A stretch of DNA of 64,000 nucleotides from assembly GCF_000264375.1 (NCBI RefSeq), contig NZ_AJXW01000043.1, forward strand, positions 186,001-250,000, written 5' to 3'. Below are positions 54,501-63,589 of this stretch, piece by piece. Numbering within the stretch: the first letter of the stretch is position 1; the number at the start of each line of letters is the position of its first letter. The position numbers and the translations under genes were made by a program. This stretch comes from Rhodanobacter thiooxydans LCS2. Its GTDB lineage: Bacteria; Pseudomonadota; Gammaproteobacteria; Xanthomonadales; Rhodanobacteraceae. The notes under the pieces were generated by a model that saw nothing but the letters and a program-made list of their open reading frames with translations, did not search any database and was not told the origin of the DNA.

Positions 54501-54574
54501 TGGAGGCCAAGGTCGGAATCGAACCGGCGTACGCGGATTTGCAGTCCGCTGCATGACCACTCTGCCACCTGGCC
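54501..54574 (-). tRNA. tRNA-Cys(GCA)
   Basis: A 74-nt cloverleaf with acceptor GGCCAGG pairing CTTGGCC, D-arm GGCAGAGTGGTCATGC, anticodon loop CTGCAAA (GCA), T-arm GCCGGTTCGATTCCGAC and encoded CCA. It is the third tRNA after pgsA. Confidence 0.95.
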
Positions 54575-54617
54575 ATTGCTTGGTGCATCGCAACCATGAT
54601 GATCGCAGGTTGCCTGT

Positions 54618-54646
54618 AAAAAACAAAACCCCGGCGGCCCGAGGTT
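54618..54646 (-). terminator. Terminator after the downstream tRNA-Gly
   Basis: An 8-bp stem AACCTCGG/CCGGGGTT (one G-U pair) with a 4-nt loop is followed by a T-rich tail on the minus strand. Confidence 0.7.
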
Positions 54647-54658
54647 CTGTCTGCAAAC

Positions 54659-54734
<76 letters not shown>

Positions 54735-54802
54735 ATCAGAGCCGCGAATCATAGCAGAACGAAGTCGCTTGTGAATAGCTGTCGCGCTGCTCGTCACGGC
54801 CC

Positions 54803-54838
54803 CAAAAACGACCAGGCCCCGAACGGGTCGGGGCCTGG
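54803..54838 (-). terminator. Terminator after the first tRNA-Gly
   Basis: An 11-bp stem CCAGGCCCCGA/TCGGGGCCTGG with a 5-nt loop, followed by T residues on the minus strand (AAAAA at 54804-54808). It lies between the two tRNA-Gly genes. Confidence 0.9.
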
Positions 54839-54846
54839 CGAAAAAC

Positions 54847-54922
<76 letters not shown>

Positions 54923-54993
54923 ATCGGAGGCGCGCATTCTAATACGTGTATGCGGATCGTCAAGCCCGTTCCGCCCTGCCGCGATTGCGGCAA

Positions 54994-55593
54994 TCAGGGA
55001 TTGCCCTTGCCCGGCGCCCGGTCGGCGCTGAGGACCGGCCAGGCGGCCCGCAGGTAATACAGGCCCGACCAGATCGTGAGCACGCCGGCGACCACCAGCA
55101 GGCCCTCGCCGATGTGGTACAGCCGCAGCGCCTCGGCCGCCTTCTCGTGCTGCACGATCAGCACCACCAGCGCAACCATCTGCATCACCGTCTTCAGCTT
55201 GCCGATGAGGGCGACCTTGACGGTGGCGCGCATGCCGATCTCGGCCATCCATTCGCGCAGCGCCGAGACGCTGATCTCGCGGCCGACGATCACCGCCGCG
55301 GTCACCGCCATCAGCACGCCCGGCCAGCCGCCGCGGTGCGACTCGACCAGCAGGAACAGGGTCACCGCCACCATCAGCTTGTCGGCCACCGGGTCGAGAA
55401 ACGCGCCGAACGCCGAGGTGAGGTTCATCCGCCGTGCGAGATAACCGTCGAGCCAGTCGGTGACCGCCGCCAGCACGAACACGATCGCCGCGGTGATGTT
55501 GTGCCCCGGGAACGGCAGGTAGAACACCACCACCATCACCGGCAACAGGGCAACGCGAAAAAGGGTCAGCCAGGTCGGCAGGTTGATGTGCAT
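54994..55593 (-). CDS. pgsA: CDP-diacylglycerol-glycerol-3-phosphate phosphatidyltransferase
   Basis: A 199-residue CDP-alcohol phosphatidyltransferase with the diagnostic motif DxxDGxxAR...GxxxDxxxD (DWLDGYLARR, then FGAFLDPVADK) and about six transmembrane helices. It commits CDP-diacylglycerol to phosphatidylglycerol and cardiolipin at the inner membrane. The ATG at 55593 (MHINLPTWLTLFR) is the standard start; the frame extends upstream without family sequence. It lies downstream of uvrC and upstream of the tRNA cluster. Confidence 0.95.
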   Translation of the reverse strand: MHINLPTWLTLFRVALLPVMVVVFYLPFPGHNITAAIVFVLAAVTDWLDGYLARRMNLTSAFGAFLDPVADKLMVAVTLFLLVESHRGGWPGVLMAVTAAVIVGREISVSALREWMAEIGMRATVKVALIGKLKTVMQMVALVVLIVQHEKAAEALRLYHIGEGLLVVAGVLTIWSGLYYLRAAWPVLSADRAPGKGNP

Positions 55594-55664
55594 GGTTCGT
55601 CCCGATGGTTTGTTGCAGTTTCGCATGCCGGCGCGCCACTGCCGAGTGAAGGCAGCCATGGCAT

Positions 55665-57506
55665 TCAGCCATGCAGGCTGGCGTAGATGCGCTCGGCCAG
55701 GCCGCGGTCGATGCCCTTCACCTGCATCAGTTCCTCGACGCCGGCGCGCTCCAGCCCCTGCATGCCGCCGAACGCCTTCAGCAAGGCGGTTCGCCGGCGC
55801 GCGCCGATACCCGGCACGTCTTCCAGCACGCTGCGCTCGCGCGCCTTCTCGCGCCGCTTGCGGTGGCCGCTGATGGCGAAGCGGTGCGCCTCGTCGCGCA
55901 CTGCCGCAACCAGGTGCAGCGCGGGCGACGACGAGCCCGGGTGCAACTCGCGCCCGGGACTTCCCGATTCAAGCCGCGCGAGCACCAGCGTCTCTTCGCC
56001 GGCGCGTCGGCCCGGCCCCTTCGCCACGCCGACCACCTCGATGCCGTCGACGCCGAGTTCGCGCAGCACCTCCAGCGCCTGCGCCACCTGCCCGCCGCCG
56101 CCGTCGATCAGCAGCACGTCCGGGCGCGCGCCCTCGCCTTCGGCCAGCTTGCGGAAGCGCCGGGTGAGTGCCTGGTGCATCGCTGCATAATCGTCGCCGG
56201 GCGTGATGCCGGCGATGTTGAAGCGGCGGTAGTGTGATTTCTCGGGACCTTCCGGGCCGAATACCACGCACGAGGCCACGGTGAGTTCGCCCATGGTGTG
56301 GCTGATGTCGAAGCACTCGATGCGCCGCGGCGACTCGTCCAGGCCCAGCACCTTCTGCAGGTCGTCGAAGCGCGTGCCCAGGGTCTGCCGGCTGGCCAGA
56401 CGCGCGGTCAACGAGGCCTGCGCGTTGCGCTCGGCCATCTGCAGGAATTGCGCGCGCTCGCCGCGCACGCTGGATTTCAGCTCCACCGCGCGGCCAGCGT
56501 GCTGGCTCAGCAGCTCGGCCAGGATGTCCCGATCGGCCAGCGCCTCGCCCAGGATCAGCTCGCGCGGCACCGGGCGCTCCAGGTAGTACTGCGCGATGAA
56601 CTGCGCCAGCACGTCGGCCGGTTCGGCGTCCAGCGGCAGGCGCGGGAAGAAGTCGCGCGTGCCCAGGCTGATGCCGTTGCGGAAGAACAGCACGCTGACG
56701 CAGGCCAGGCCCGCCTCGATGCGGCAGGCGAGCACGTCCATGTCGGCGCTGGCGCCCTGCACGTGGTTCTGCGCCTGCAGCTGGCGCAGCGCGGCCACCT
56801 GGTCGCGCAGCTTCGCCGCGCGCTCGAACTGCAGCGCCTTGCTGGCCTGCTCCATCGCCTCGGCCAGCTCGTCGATCACCGCGTTGCTGCGCCCTTCCAG
56901 GAACATCTCGGCGTGGCGCACGTCGTTGCGGTAGTCCTCCACGCTGATCAGGCCCACGCAGGGCGCGCTGCAGCGGCCGATCTGGTACAGCAGGCACGGC
57001 CGCGTGCGGTTGCGGAAGTAGCTGTCCTCGCACTGGCGCACCTTGAACAGCTTCTGCATCAGGTTGAGGCTTTCGCGCACGGCGTAGGCGCTGGGGTACG
57101 GCCCGAAGTAGCGCCCCGGCAGGTTCTTCGCACCGCGGTGGAAGGCCAGTCGCGGGTAGTCCTCGCCGCTGGACAGGTAGATGTACGGGTAGCTCTTGTC
57201 GTCGCGCAGCAGGATGTTGTAGCGCGGCTTCAGCGACTTGATCAGCTGCGATTCCAGCAGCAGCGCTTCGCCCTCGGTGCGCGTCACGGTGATCTCGACG
57301 CGGGCGATCTGCGCCACCATCGCCGCAATGCGCGGCTCCATCCGCGGCTTCAGGAAGTAGCTGCCGACGCGTTTCCTGAGATTGCCCGCCTTGCCCACGT
57401 AGAGCAGCTCGCCGGCCGCGTCGAAGTGGCGGTAGACACCGGGCGAAGTGGTGAGCGTGCGGACGAAGGCCTTGCCGTCGAAGGGGGGCGGTTGCGGAGA
57501 CTGCAT
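55665..57506 (-). CDS. uvrC: Excinuclease ABC subunit C
   Basis: A 613-residue UvrC that makes both incisions in nucleotide excision repair. The N-terminal GIY-YIG domain (PGVYRHF and LLYVGKAGNLRKRV) cuts 3'; a UVR domain (about 205-240) contacts UvrB; the RNase H-like domain (IECFDISHTMGE, VLLIDGGGGQ) cuts 5'; a C-terminal helix-hairpin-helix pair (LEDVPGIGARRRTALL) binds DNA. The ATG at 57506 is well placed. The 36-bp gap to kdsB and the same orientation suggest one transcript with kdsB upstream. Confidence 0.97.
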   Translation of the reverse strand: MQSPQPPPFDGKAFVRTLTTSPGVYRHFDAAGELLYVGKAGNLRKRVGSYFLKPRMEPRIAAMVAQIARVEITVTRTEGEALLLESQLIKSLKPRYNILLRDDKSYPYIYLSSGEDYPRLAFHRGAKNLPGRYFGPYPSAYAVRESLNLMQKLFKVRQCEDSYFRNRTRPCLLYQIGRCSAPCVGLISVEDYRNDVRHAEMFLEGRSNAVIDELAEAMEQASKALQFERAAKLRDQVAALRQLQAQNHVQGASADMDVLACRIEAGLACVSVLFFRNGISLGTRDFFPRLPLDAEPADVLAQFIAQYYLERPVPRELILGEALADRDILAELLSQHAGRAVELKSSVRGERAQFLQMAERNAQASLTARLASRQTLGTRFDDLQKVLGLDESPRRIECFDISHTMGELTVASCVVFGPEGPEKSHYRRFNIAGITPGDDYAAMHQALTRRFRKLAEGEGARPDVLLIDGGGGQVAQALEVLRELGVDGIEVVGVAKGPGRRAGEETLVLARLESGSPGRELHPGSSSPALHLVAAVRDEAHRFAISGHRKRREKARERSVLEDVPGIGARRRTALLKAFGGMQGLERAGVEELMQVKGIDRGLAERIYASLHG

Positions 57507-57541
57507 GGGATCATTCTAGCGGTGATGACCCCCGGGGAGGC

Positions 57542-58321
57542 TCAGTGCTGCGTGCGCAGCCACTGCTCCGCGCGCTCCAGGTCGGCCTCGGTGTCGATGC
57601 CGGGCGGGAACGGCTCCGGGGTCAGCCGCACCGCGATCGCGTGGCCGTGCTCCAGCACGCGCAACTGCTCCAGCGATTCGGTCTGCTCCAGCGGCGTGCG
57701 CGACAGGCGGCTGTAGCGGTCGAGGAAGCCGGCGCGGTAGGCGTAGATGCCGATGTGGCGCAGGAACGGCGAGCCGGACGGCAGCGCATGGCGGTCGATG
57801 GCGAACGCATCGCGCGCCCACGGCAGCGGCGCGCGGCTGAAGTACAACGCGCGGCCGTTGGCGGTGCGCACCAGCTTCACCACATTCGGGTCGAACAGCT
57901 CCTCGGCGTCGATGATCGGCGTGGCCAGGGTGGCCATCGGCGCGTCGTCGCCGGCCAGCGCCTGCGCCACCGCGCGGATGCCGGCGGCCGGCGCGAACGG
58001 TTCGTCGCCCTGCAGGTTCACCACGATGCTGTCGTCGGCCCAGCCGTAGTGCTGCGCGCACTCGGCCAGGCGGTCGCTGCCGGAGGCGTGGTCGCTGCGG
58101 GTCATGCAGATGTCCACGCCCTTTTGCCCGGCCAGCACGTCGGCGATGCGCCGGTCGTCCACCGCCACCACCACCTGGCTGGCGCCGGCCTGCACGGCGC
58201 GCTGCGCTACCCGCACCACCATCGGCACACCGTCGATCTCGCGCAACGGTTTGGCCGGCAGACGGGTCGAACCGTAACGGGCGGGAATGGCGACGATGAA
58301 TGGCGGTACGGCATTGGACAT
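57542..58321 (-). CDS. kdsB: CMP-KDO synthetase
   Basis: A 259-residue nucleotidyltransferase that activates KDO for lipopolysaccharide core synthesis. Motifs [38 protein letters not shown] and NLQGDEPF are the KdsB signatures, with the metal-binding Asp in VAVDD. The ATG at 58321 gives [19 protein letters not shown]. It lies 63 bp downstream of the aroA stop on the same strand. Confidence 0.96.
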   Translation of the reverse strand: MSNAVPPFIVAIPARYGSTRLPAKPLREIDGVPMVVRVAQRAVQAGASQVVVAVDDRRIADVLAGQKGVDICMTRSDHASGSDRLAECAQHYGWADDSIVVNLQGDEPFAPAAGIRAVAQALAGDDAPMATLATPIIDAEELFDPNVVKLVRTANGRALYFSRAPLPWARDAFAIDRHALPSGSPFLRHIGIYAYRAGFLDRYSRLSRTPLEQTESLEQLRVLEHGHAIAVRLTPEPFPPGIDTEADLERAEQWLRTQH

Positions 58322-58384
58322 GGGGGGCGATCTTCAACCAGGGGGCAGACCTTGCCGTAACGATACATGCACGACGCGGACGGC

Positions 58385-59695
58385 TCAGCCCGCGCCGCGC
58401 AGTGCGAAACCGCAGCCGTTGGCCAGCTCCAGGAAGCCGGGGAAGGAGGTGGCGACATGAGCGCAGTCATGGATCCGCACCGGAGCGGCAGCGACCAGTC
58501 CGGCCACCGCGAAACTCATCGCGATACGGTGGTCGAGATGGCTCTCCACCGTGCCGCCGCCGAGCCTGCCGCCGTGGATGAGCGCACCGTCCGGCGTTTC
58601 CTCGACCACCGCGCCCAGCGCGCGCAGGCCGCTGGCCATCGTGGCGATGCGGTCGGACTCCTTCACCCGCAGCTCGGCGGCGCCACGGATCGTGGTGCGG
58701 CCGCCGGCCACCGCGGCGGCGATGAACAGCGCGGGGAACTCGTCGATCATGTCCGGCACCAGCGCCTCGGGCAGCTCGACGCCATGCAGCGGCGCATGGC
58801 GCACCACCAGGTCGCCTACCGGTTCGCCGCCGGCCTCGCGTTCGTTCTCGACGGCGATGTCCGCCCCCATCAGCCGCAGCGCCTGCAACAGGCCGGTGCG
58901 GCGCGGGTTGAGCCCCACCGCCGGCAGGCGCAACGCCGAACCGGGCACGATGCTGGCAGCGACCAGGAAGAACGCCGCCGAGGAAAAATCGGCCGGCACC
59001 TCGACGTCGGCGGCATGCAGCGCATGGCCGCCTTCCAGTTTCGCCCAGCCCGGCGCGAACGCGATCGGCCAGCCGAAGGCGGCCAGCATGCGCTCGGTGT
59101 AGTCGCGGGTCGGGTGCGGCTCGATGATCTCGGTCTCGCCTGCCGCATACAGCCCGGCCAGCAGCAGCGCCGACTTCACCTGCGCGCTGGCCACCGGCAG
59201 CTCGTAGCGGATGCCGTGCAGCGGCTGGCCGCCATGTACGTGCAGCGGCGGGAGGCCCTCATGCGTATCGATGCGCGCACCCATCAGGGCCAATGGATCG
59301 GTGACACGGCGCATCGGTCGCTTCGACAGCGAGGCGTCGCCGATCAGCGTGCAGTCGAACGCCTGCCCCGCCAGCAGGCCGGCCAGCAGGCGCATGCCGG
59401 TACCGGCGTTGCCGCAGTCCAGCACCTGCGCCGTGCCGCGCAGGCCATGCAGGCCCACGCCGTGCACCACGCGTTCGCCCGGCGACGGCGTCTCGATGCG
59501 CACGCTGAGCTGCGCCAGCACCGCCGCAGTGGCGCGGGTGTCCTCGCCTTCGAGGAAGCCGCGGATGCGCGACTCTCCCTCGGCGATCGCCGCCAGCATC
59601 AGCGCGCGGTGCGACACCGACTTGTCGCCCGGCACGCGCACGCTGCCGTGCAGCGGACCGCTGGCCCGGCTGCTCCAGTCCTGGCGGCCGCTCAA
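58385..59695 (-). CDS. aroA: 3-phosphoshikimate 1-carboxyvinyltransferase (EPSP synthase)
   Basis: A 436-residue class I EPSP synthase of the shikimate pathway. It has VPGDKSVSHRALML (the PEP/shikimate-3-phosphate loop), GNAGTGMRLLAGLL, and the catalytic DMIDEFPALF and KESDRIATM. The likely start is a TTG at 59695-59693 whose last two bases overlap the pheA stop (TTGA), giving a normal 22-residue lead to PGDKS. A downstream GTG would delete part of the first strand. Overlap with pheA implies translational coupling. Confidence 0.93.
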   Translation of the reverse strand: MSGRQDWSSRASGPLHGSVRVPGDKSVSHRALMLAAIAEGESRIRGFLEGEDTRATAAVLAQLSVRIETPSPGERVVHGVGLHGLRGTAQVLDCGNAGTGMRLLAGLLAGQAFDCTLIGDASLSKRPMRRVTDPLALMGARIDTHEGLPPLHVHGGQPLHGIRYELPVASAQVKSALLLAGLYAAGETEIIEPHPTRDYTERMLAAFGWPIAFAPGWAKLEGGHALHAADVEVPADFSSAAFFLVAASIVPGSALRLPAVGLNPRRTGLLQALRLMGADIAVENEREAGGEPVGDLVVRHAPLHGVELPEALVPDMIDEFPALFIAAAVAGGRTTIRGAAELRVKESDRIATMASGLRALGAVVEETPDGALIHGGRLGGGTVESHLDHRIAMSFAVAGLVAAAPVRIHDCAHVATSFPGFLELANGCGFALRGAG

Positions 59696-60780
59696 GGCAG
59701 CGCCACCGGGTAGGAGCCAAGCACGCGGACGGTCGCTGCCGAGGTGCCGATCTCCTGCACCGCCGCCTGCAGCGCGGGGTCGTCGATGTGGCCGGAGACG
59801 TCGATGAAGAACGCGTACTGCCACTTGCCGGTGTGCGCCGGCCGCGACTCGATCCGGTTCAGGCTGATGCCGTGCTTCGCGAACGGGCTGAGCACGTCGT
59901 ACAGCGCGCCAGGCTTGTCGTTGACCGTGACCAGCAGCGAGGTGCGGTCGTTGCCGGACGGCGGGAACAGCGTGCGGCCGATCACCAGGAAGCGGGTGGT
60001 GTTGTCGGCGCGGTCCTCGATGCCCTGCGCCACCGTCTTCAGCCGATAGACCTTGCCCGCGCTTTCGCCGGCGATCGCCGCGACATCGTCGGCATGCAGC
60101 GCCAGTCGCGCCGCCTCGGCGTTGCTCGACACCGCGACGCACTCGACCTCGGGCAGGTTGATGCGCAACCAGGTCTTGCACTGCTGCAGCGACTGCGCGT
60201 GGGCATAGATGCGGCGCACGTCCTCCAGCCTGCCGCTGCGCGAATGCAGGCACTGGTGCACGCGCAGCTCGATCTCGCCGCAGATGGTGGCCGCGGAAGT
60301 GAGGAACATGTCCAGGGTGACCTGGATCATGCCCTGCCCCGAGTTCTCCACCGGCACCACGCCGAAGTCGGCATGCCCGGCGGCGACCTCCTGGAACACC
60401 TCCTCGATGCTGCCCAGCGGCAGGCCGTAGGCGGCGTGGCCGAAGTGCTTGCGCACGGCCTGCTCGCTGAAGGTGCCTTCCGGGCCGAGGAAGCCGATCT
60501 TCAGCGGGTCTTCCTGGGCCAGGCAGGAGGACATGATCTCGCGGAACAGCCGCACCATCTCGACGTCGGTTAGCGGCCCCTGGTTGCGGTCCACCACCAT
60601 GCGCAGCACGTGGGCCTCGCGCTCGGGGCGGTAATAGTCGATCGCGGAAAGCCCCTCGCCCTTCACCTTCGCCACCGTACGTGCGTGATTGGCGCGCTCG
60701 GAAATCAGCTGCTGGATCTGCCGGTCGATGCTGTCGATGCGCTCGCGCATCTCGCTCAGTGGGGTCTTGGGGTCACTCAT
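59692..60780 (-). CDS. pheA: Bifunctional chorismate mutase / prephenate dehydratase
   Basis: A 362-residue P-protein that makes phenylpyruvate. A short N-terminal chorismate mutase (about 1-85, with RERIDSIDRQI) is followed by prephenate dehydratase (GFLGPEGTFSEQA, VPVENS, NTTRFLVIG) and a C-terminal ACT domain with the phenylalanine-sensing ESRP (IESRPAHT). It lies 76 bp downstream of serC and runs into aroA; serC-pheA-aroA is a common gammaproteobacterial supraoperon. Confidence 0.96.
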   Translation of the reverse strand: MSDPKTPLSEMRERIDSIDRQIQQLISERANHARTVAKVKGEGLSAIDYYRPEREAHVLRMVVDRNQGPLTDVEMVRLFREIMSSCLAQEDPLKIGFLGPEGTFSEQAVRKHFGHAAYGLPLGSIEEVFQEVAAGHADFGVVPVENSGQGMIQVTLDMFLTSAATICGEIELRVHQCLHSRSGRLEDVRRIYAHAQSLQQCKTWLRINLPEVECVAVSSNAEAARLALHADDVAAIAGESAGKVYRLKTVAQGIEDRADNTTRFLVIGRTLFPPSGNDRTSLLVTVNDKPGALYDVLSPFAKHGISLNRIESRPAHTGKWQYAFFIDVSGHIDDPALQAAVQEIGTSAATVRVLGSYPVALP

Positions 60781-60855
60781 GCGTTCAGCCGCCTGGATGT
60801 ATGGAAGTCCAAATGATGAAGCGGCATCTTGCCGGAAAACATCGCCCGCGTCCGC

Positions 60856-61944
60856 TCAGCCATGGCGCTGCGCGAAATCACGCATGAACCCGGCCAGCGC
60901 CTCGACCGCCTCCAGCGGCACCGCGTTGTACAGCGAGGCGCGCATGCCGCCGAGCGCCTTGTGGCCTTTCAGCGCGAGCAGGCCGGCGGCCTCGGATTCC
61001 TGCAGGAAGGCGGCGTCCAGCGCTGCGTCGTGCAGGGTGAAGCGCACGTTCATGCGCGAGCGCGCGGACGATTCGATCGGGTTGCGGTAATAGCCGCCGG
61101 AGCCGTCGATGGCACCGTACAGCAGCTCGGCCTTGGCGCGGTTGCGCGCAGCCATCGCGTCCAGCCCGCCCTGTGCCTTGAGCCACTGGAAGGTCAGCCC
61201 CGCCACGTACCAGCCCCAGGTGTTCGGCGTGTTGAGCATCGAGTCGGCGGCGGCGTGTTCGACGTAGCGGAAGATCCGCGCCATCGGCCGCCCCGCGCGC
61301 TGCAGCAGGTCGCGGCGGATGATCATCAGCACCAGACCGGGCGGGCCGATGTTCTTCTGCGCACCGGCGTAGATCAGCCCGAAGCGGCTCACCTCCAGCG
61401 GTTCGGACAGGATGTTCGAGGAGAAGTCGGCCACCAGCGGCACCGTGCCGCCGACGTCGGGGATGTGGTGGAACTCGACGCCGTGGATGGTCTCGTTCGG
61501 CGTGTAGTGCACGTAGGCGGCGTGCGGGTCGAGCCGCCAGCCGTCGCGCGGCGGCAGCTTCAGGAAATCGTCGGCCTCGCTGCTGGCCGCCACGTTCACC
61601 CGCAGGTAGGGCCTCGCCTCGCTGGCCGCCTTCGCGCTCCAGTGGCCGCTGACGACGTAGTCGGCGCTGTCGCCTTCGCCGGCCAGGTTCATCGGGATCT
61701 GCGCGAAGTGCTGGGTGGCGCCGCCCTGCAGGAACAACACCGCGTAATCGGCCGGTATGCCCATCAGCTCGCGCAGGTCGGCCTCGGCCTGGGCGGCCAT
61801 GGCGATGAAGCGCTTGCCGCGGTGGGACTGCTCCATCACCGAGGCGCCGCTGCCATTCCAATCCAGCATCTCGCGCTGGGCGCGCTCGAGTACCGCTGAC
61901 GGCAGCGCCGCCGGACCCGCGCTGAAATTCCAGATTCTGCTCAC
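60856..61944 (-). CDS. serC: Phosphoserine aminotransferase
   Basis: A 362-residue PLP enzyme that transaminates 3-phosphohydroxypyruvate (serine and pyridoxine synthesis). The start [21 protein letters not shown] and the PLP lysine in [15 protein letters not shown] are conserved. The GTG at 61944 gives the family length and the standard N-terminus; an in-frame ATG 12 codons upstream is possible. It heads the serC-pheA-aroA cluster. Confidence 0.94.
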   Translation of the reverse strand: MSRIWNFSAGPAALPSAVLERAQREMLDWNGSGASVMEQSHRGKRFIAMAAQAEADLRELMGIPADYAVLFLQGGATQHFAQIPMNLAGEGDSADYVVSGHWSAKAASEARPYLRVNVAASSEADDFLKLPPRDGWRLDPHAAYVHYTPNETIHGVEFHHIPDVGGTVPLVADFSSNILSEPLEVSRFGLIYAGAQKNIGPPGLVLMIIRRDLLQRAGRPMARIFRYVEHAAADSMLNTPNTWGWYVAGLTFQWLKAQGGLDAMAARNRAKAELLYGAIDGSGGYYRNPIESSARSRMNVRFTLHDAALDAAFLQESEAAGLLALKGHKALGGMRASLYNAVPLEAVEALAGFMRDFAQRHG

Positions 61945-62025
61945 GTACGCCTGCGTCCTGTCGAAGGGTATCCGGTGCATTATGGCGCAGCGCAGCATGA
62001 AGCCGTCAACTGCCTGCGGCAACCG

Positions 62026-62793
62026 TCAAAAGCGGATCAGCAGCACCAGCGCAATGCCCAGTGCCAGCACGGCGGCGGTGACGATCAGCCACCACACTTC
62101 ACCGCTCGGGCCAGCCGATTCCTCGGGCAGGCGTGGCGGCAACGGTTCGGCCGCCACGATCTCCGGTTCCGGCTCCATGCCTGGTCCGTCGACCACGAAA
62201 CGGTGCATCGCCACGCCGATCTGGTCACCGGGCTGCAGCGCCAGCTGCTGCACCGTCACGCCGTTGACCCTGAGCGGGTGGCGTTCGCTCGGGCGGGTGG
62301 CCTGCAGCCACAGCTGGCCTTCCTCCCAGAAGATCCGCAGCGCCACGACGTCACCCTGCGGCAGTTCCAGCGGGCAATCGCCGTGCGGCCCGAACGTGAG
62401 GCTGTCCCGCAGCGGCAACACCCGCCCCGACAGCGGACCGGCCACGGCGCGCAGCGCCACCGTGCAACGGCCCTGTTCGGGCACGTTCAGCGGCGGGCGG
62501 CGGGCAGGATCTTCATCGGCTCGCAACAGCAGGCGGCAGTCGCCCACGCTGACCACGTCGCCGGCACGCAGCAAGGCCCGCTCGCGCACCGGTCGCGCAT
62601 TGACGTAAATGCGGTCGGCCGACGGCAGCACCTGCAGCACCCAGCCGCGGCGATCCTGCTGGATGCGCAGGTGATGCGGCGCCGCCTGGTCGATGGCCAG
62701 CACCAGGTCGTTGTCGGGGGCGCTGCCGATGCGCAGCTGTGCCGGCGCCCAATGGAAATCCTCACGGGCCGCATTGGGAAATTCGATACGCAT
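62026..62793 (-). CDS. FHA-domain membrane protein
   Basis: A 255-residue protein with two FHA-like beta-sandwich parts. An N-terminal domain (about 1-100, with RIGSAPDNDLVLAID and VNARPVRERALLRAGDVVSVGDCRLLL) has the classical phosphothreonine-binding pattern. A second degenerate repeat (about 115-210) follows, then a Pro/Glu linker and a C-terminal transmembrane helix. FHA proteins bind phosphothreonine in signalling or secretion. No cognate kinase is nearby. Confidence 0.85.
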   Translation of the reverse strand: MRIEFPNAAREDFHWAPAQLRIGSAPDNDLVLAIDQAAPHHLRIQQDRRGWVLQVLPSADRIYVNARPVRERALLRAGDVVSVGDCRLLLRADEDPARRPPLNVPEQGRCTVALRAVAGPLSGRVLPLRDSLTFGPHGDCPLELPQGDVVALRIFWEEGQLWLQATRPSERHPLRVNGVTVQQLALQPGDQIGVAMHRFVVDGPGMEPEPEIVAAEPLPPRLPEESAGPSGEVWWLIVTAAVLALGIALVLLIRF

Positions 62794-62874
62794 GGATCAA
62801 CCGGTCGATGGACCGCGAGACTCTAGCATGCAGTCGTGTGGCATTAAGATGGAGCTTTCGACCCGGAATCCGCC

Positions 62875-63150
62875 ATGCCCAAGATCGACATCCGCCGCCC
62901 GCACCAGTTGCCGCTCGCCGAGGCCCGTGCCGTGGTCGACCAGGTCGCCGCGCGCATGCGCGAGAAATTCGGCATGGAGGGCCGCTGGCAGGACGACACC
63001 CTGCTGTTTTCCCGGCCCGGCGTCAGCGGCTCGATCGCCGTGGGCAGCGACACGATCCAGGTCAGGGCCGAGCTGGGCCTGCTGCTGGCGCCGCTGAAGG
63101 GCGTGGTCGAGCAGGAGATCCGGCGCAAGCTGGACGAGCATTTCGCCTGA
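62875..63150 (+). CDS. Polyhydroxyalkanoic acid system family protein
   Basis: A 91-residue protein of the PHA_gran_rgn family (MPKIDIRRPHQLPLAEARAV, GRWQDDTLLFSRPGVSGSIAVG, LGLLLAPLKGVVEQEIRRKLDE). Such proteins were named for PHA gene clusters but occur widely; the function is unclear. The ATG at 62875 is the only sensible start. It is divergent from the FHA gene and precedes infA by about 100 bp. Confidence 0.88.
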   Translation: MPKIDIRRPHQLPLAEARAVVDQVAARMREKFGMEGRWQDDTLLFSRPGVSGSIAVGSDTIQVRAELGLLLAPLKGVVEQEIRRKLDEHFA

Positions 63151-63182
63151 TTCGGGCCGGCACGGATCGGCGTTGATGATTC

Positions 63183-63211
63183 TTTAACCACGCACTCATC
63201 CGTGGCATAAT
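63183..63211 (+). promoter_or_regulatory. Candidate infA promoter
   Basis: CATAAT (63206-63211) matches 5 of 6 -10 positions, with a weak -35 TTTAAC 17 bp upstream. It lies 47 bp before infA. A stronger TTGATG further upstream has too long a spacer (27 bp). Confidence 0.45.
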
Positions 63212-63257
63212 CGACGGCTTACGCAGCCATGACGGCTGTGCGCGACCCCCGGAACAC

Positions 63258-63476
63258 ATGGCCAAAGACGACGTCATCGAAATGGAAGGCACGGTCCAGG
63301 AGACCCTGCCGAACACCATGTTTCGTGTGCAGTTGGAGAACGGGCACGTCATCGTCGCCCACATCTCCGGCCGCATGCGCAAGCACTACATCCGCATCCT
63401 TACCGGCGACAAGGTCAAGATTGAAATGACCCCGTACGACCTGAGCAAGGGACGCATCACCTACCGCATGAAGTAA
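63258..63476 (+). CDS. infA: Translation initiation factor IF-1
   Basis: A 72-residue OB-fold IF-1 of standard length ([46 protein letters not shown]). It binds the ribosomal A site in initiation. It is convergent with clpA and ends before a shared hairpin. Confidence 0.98.
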   Translation: MAKDDVIEMEGTVQETLPNTMFRVQLENGHVIVAHISGRMRKHYIRILTGDKVKIEMTPYDLSKGRITYRMK

Positions 63477-63544
63477 GCGCGGCTGCGCCGGGCGGCCACG
63501 CCCGTACGCGGCGCCGCGCTCGCGGTGTGGGGTGTCGGGCACGA

Positions 63545-63571
63545 CAAAGGCGGCGCCATGCGCCGCCTTTG
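63545..63571 (+). terminator. Bidirectional hairpin between infA and clpA
   Basis: An 11-bp stem CAAAGGCGGCG/CGCCGCCTTTG with a 5-nt loop, between convergent infA and clpA. On the plus strand a short T-containing tail follows; the minus-strand tail is not T-rich. Confidence 0.75.
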
Positions 63572-63589
63572 CTTTGCCCCTCGTCCAGC

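Noticed and set aside
63173-63211. infA promoter using TTGATG as -35
   Set aside because: The spacer to CATAAT is 27 bp, too long for a sigma-70 promoter.
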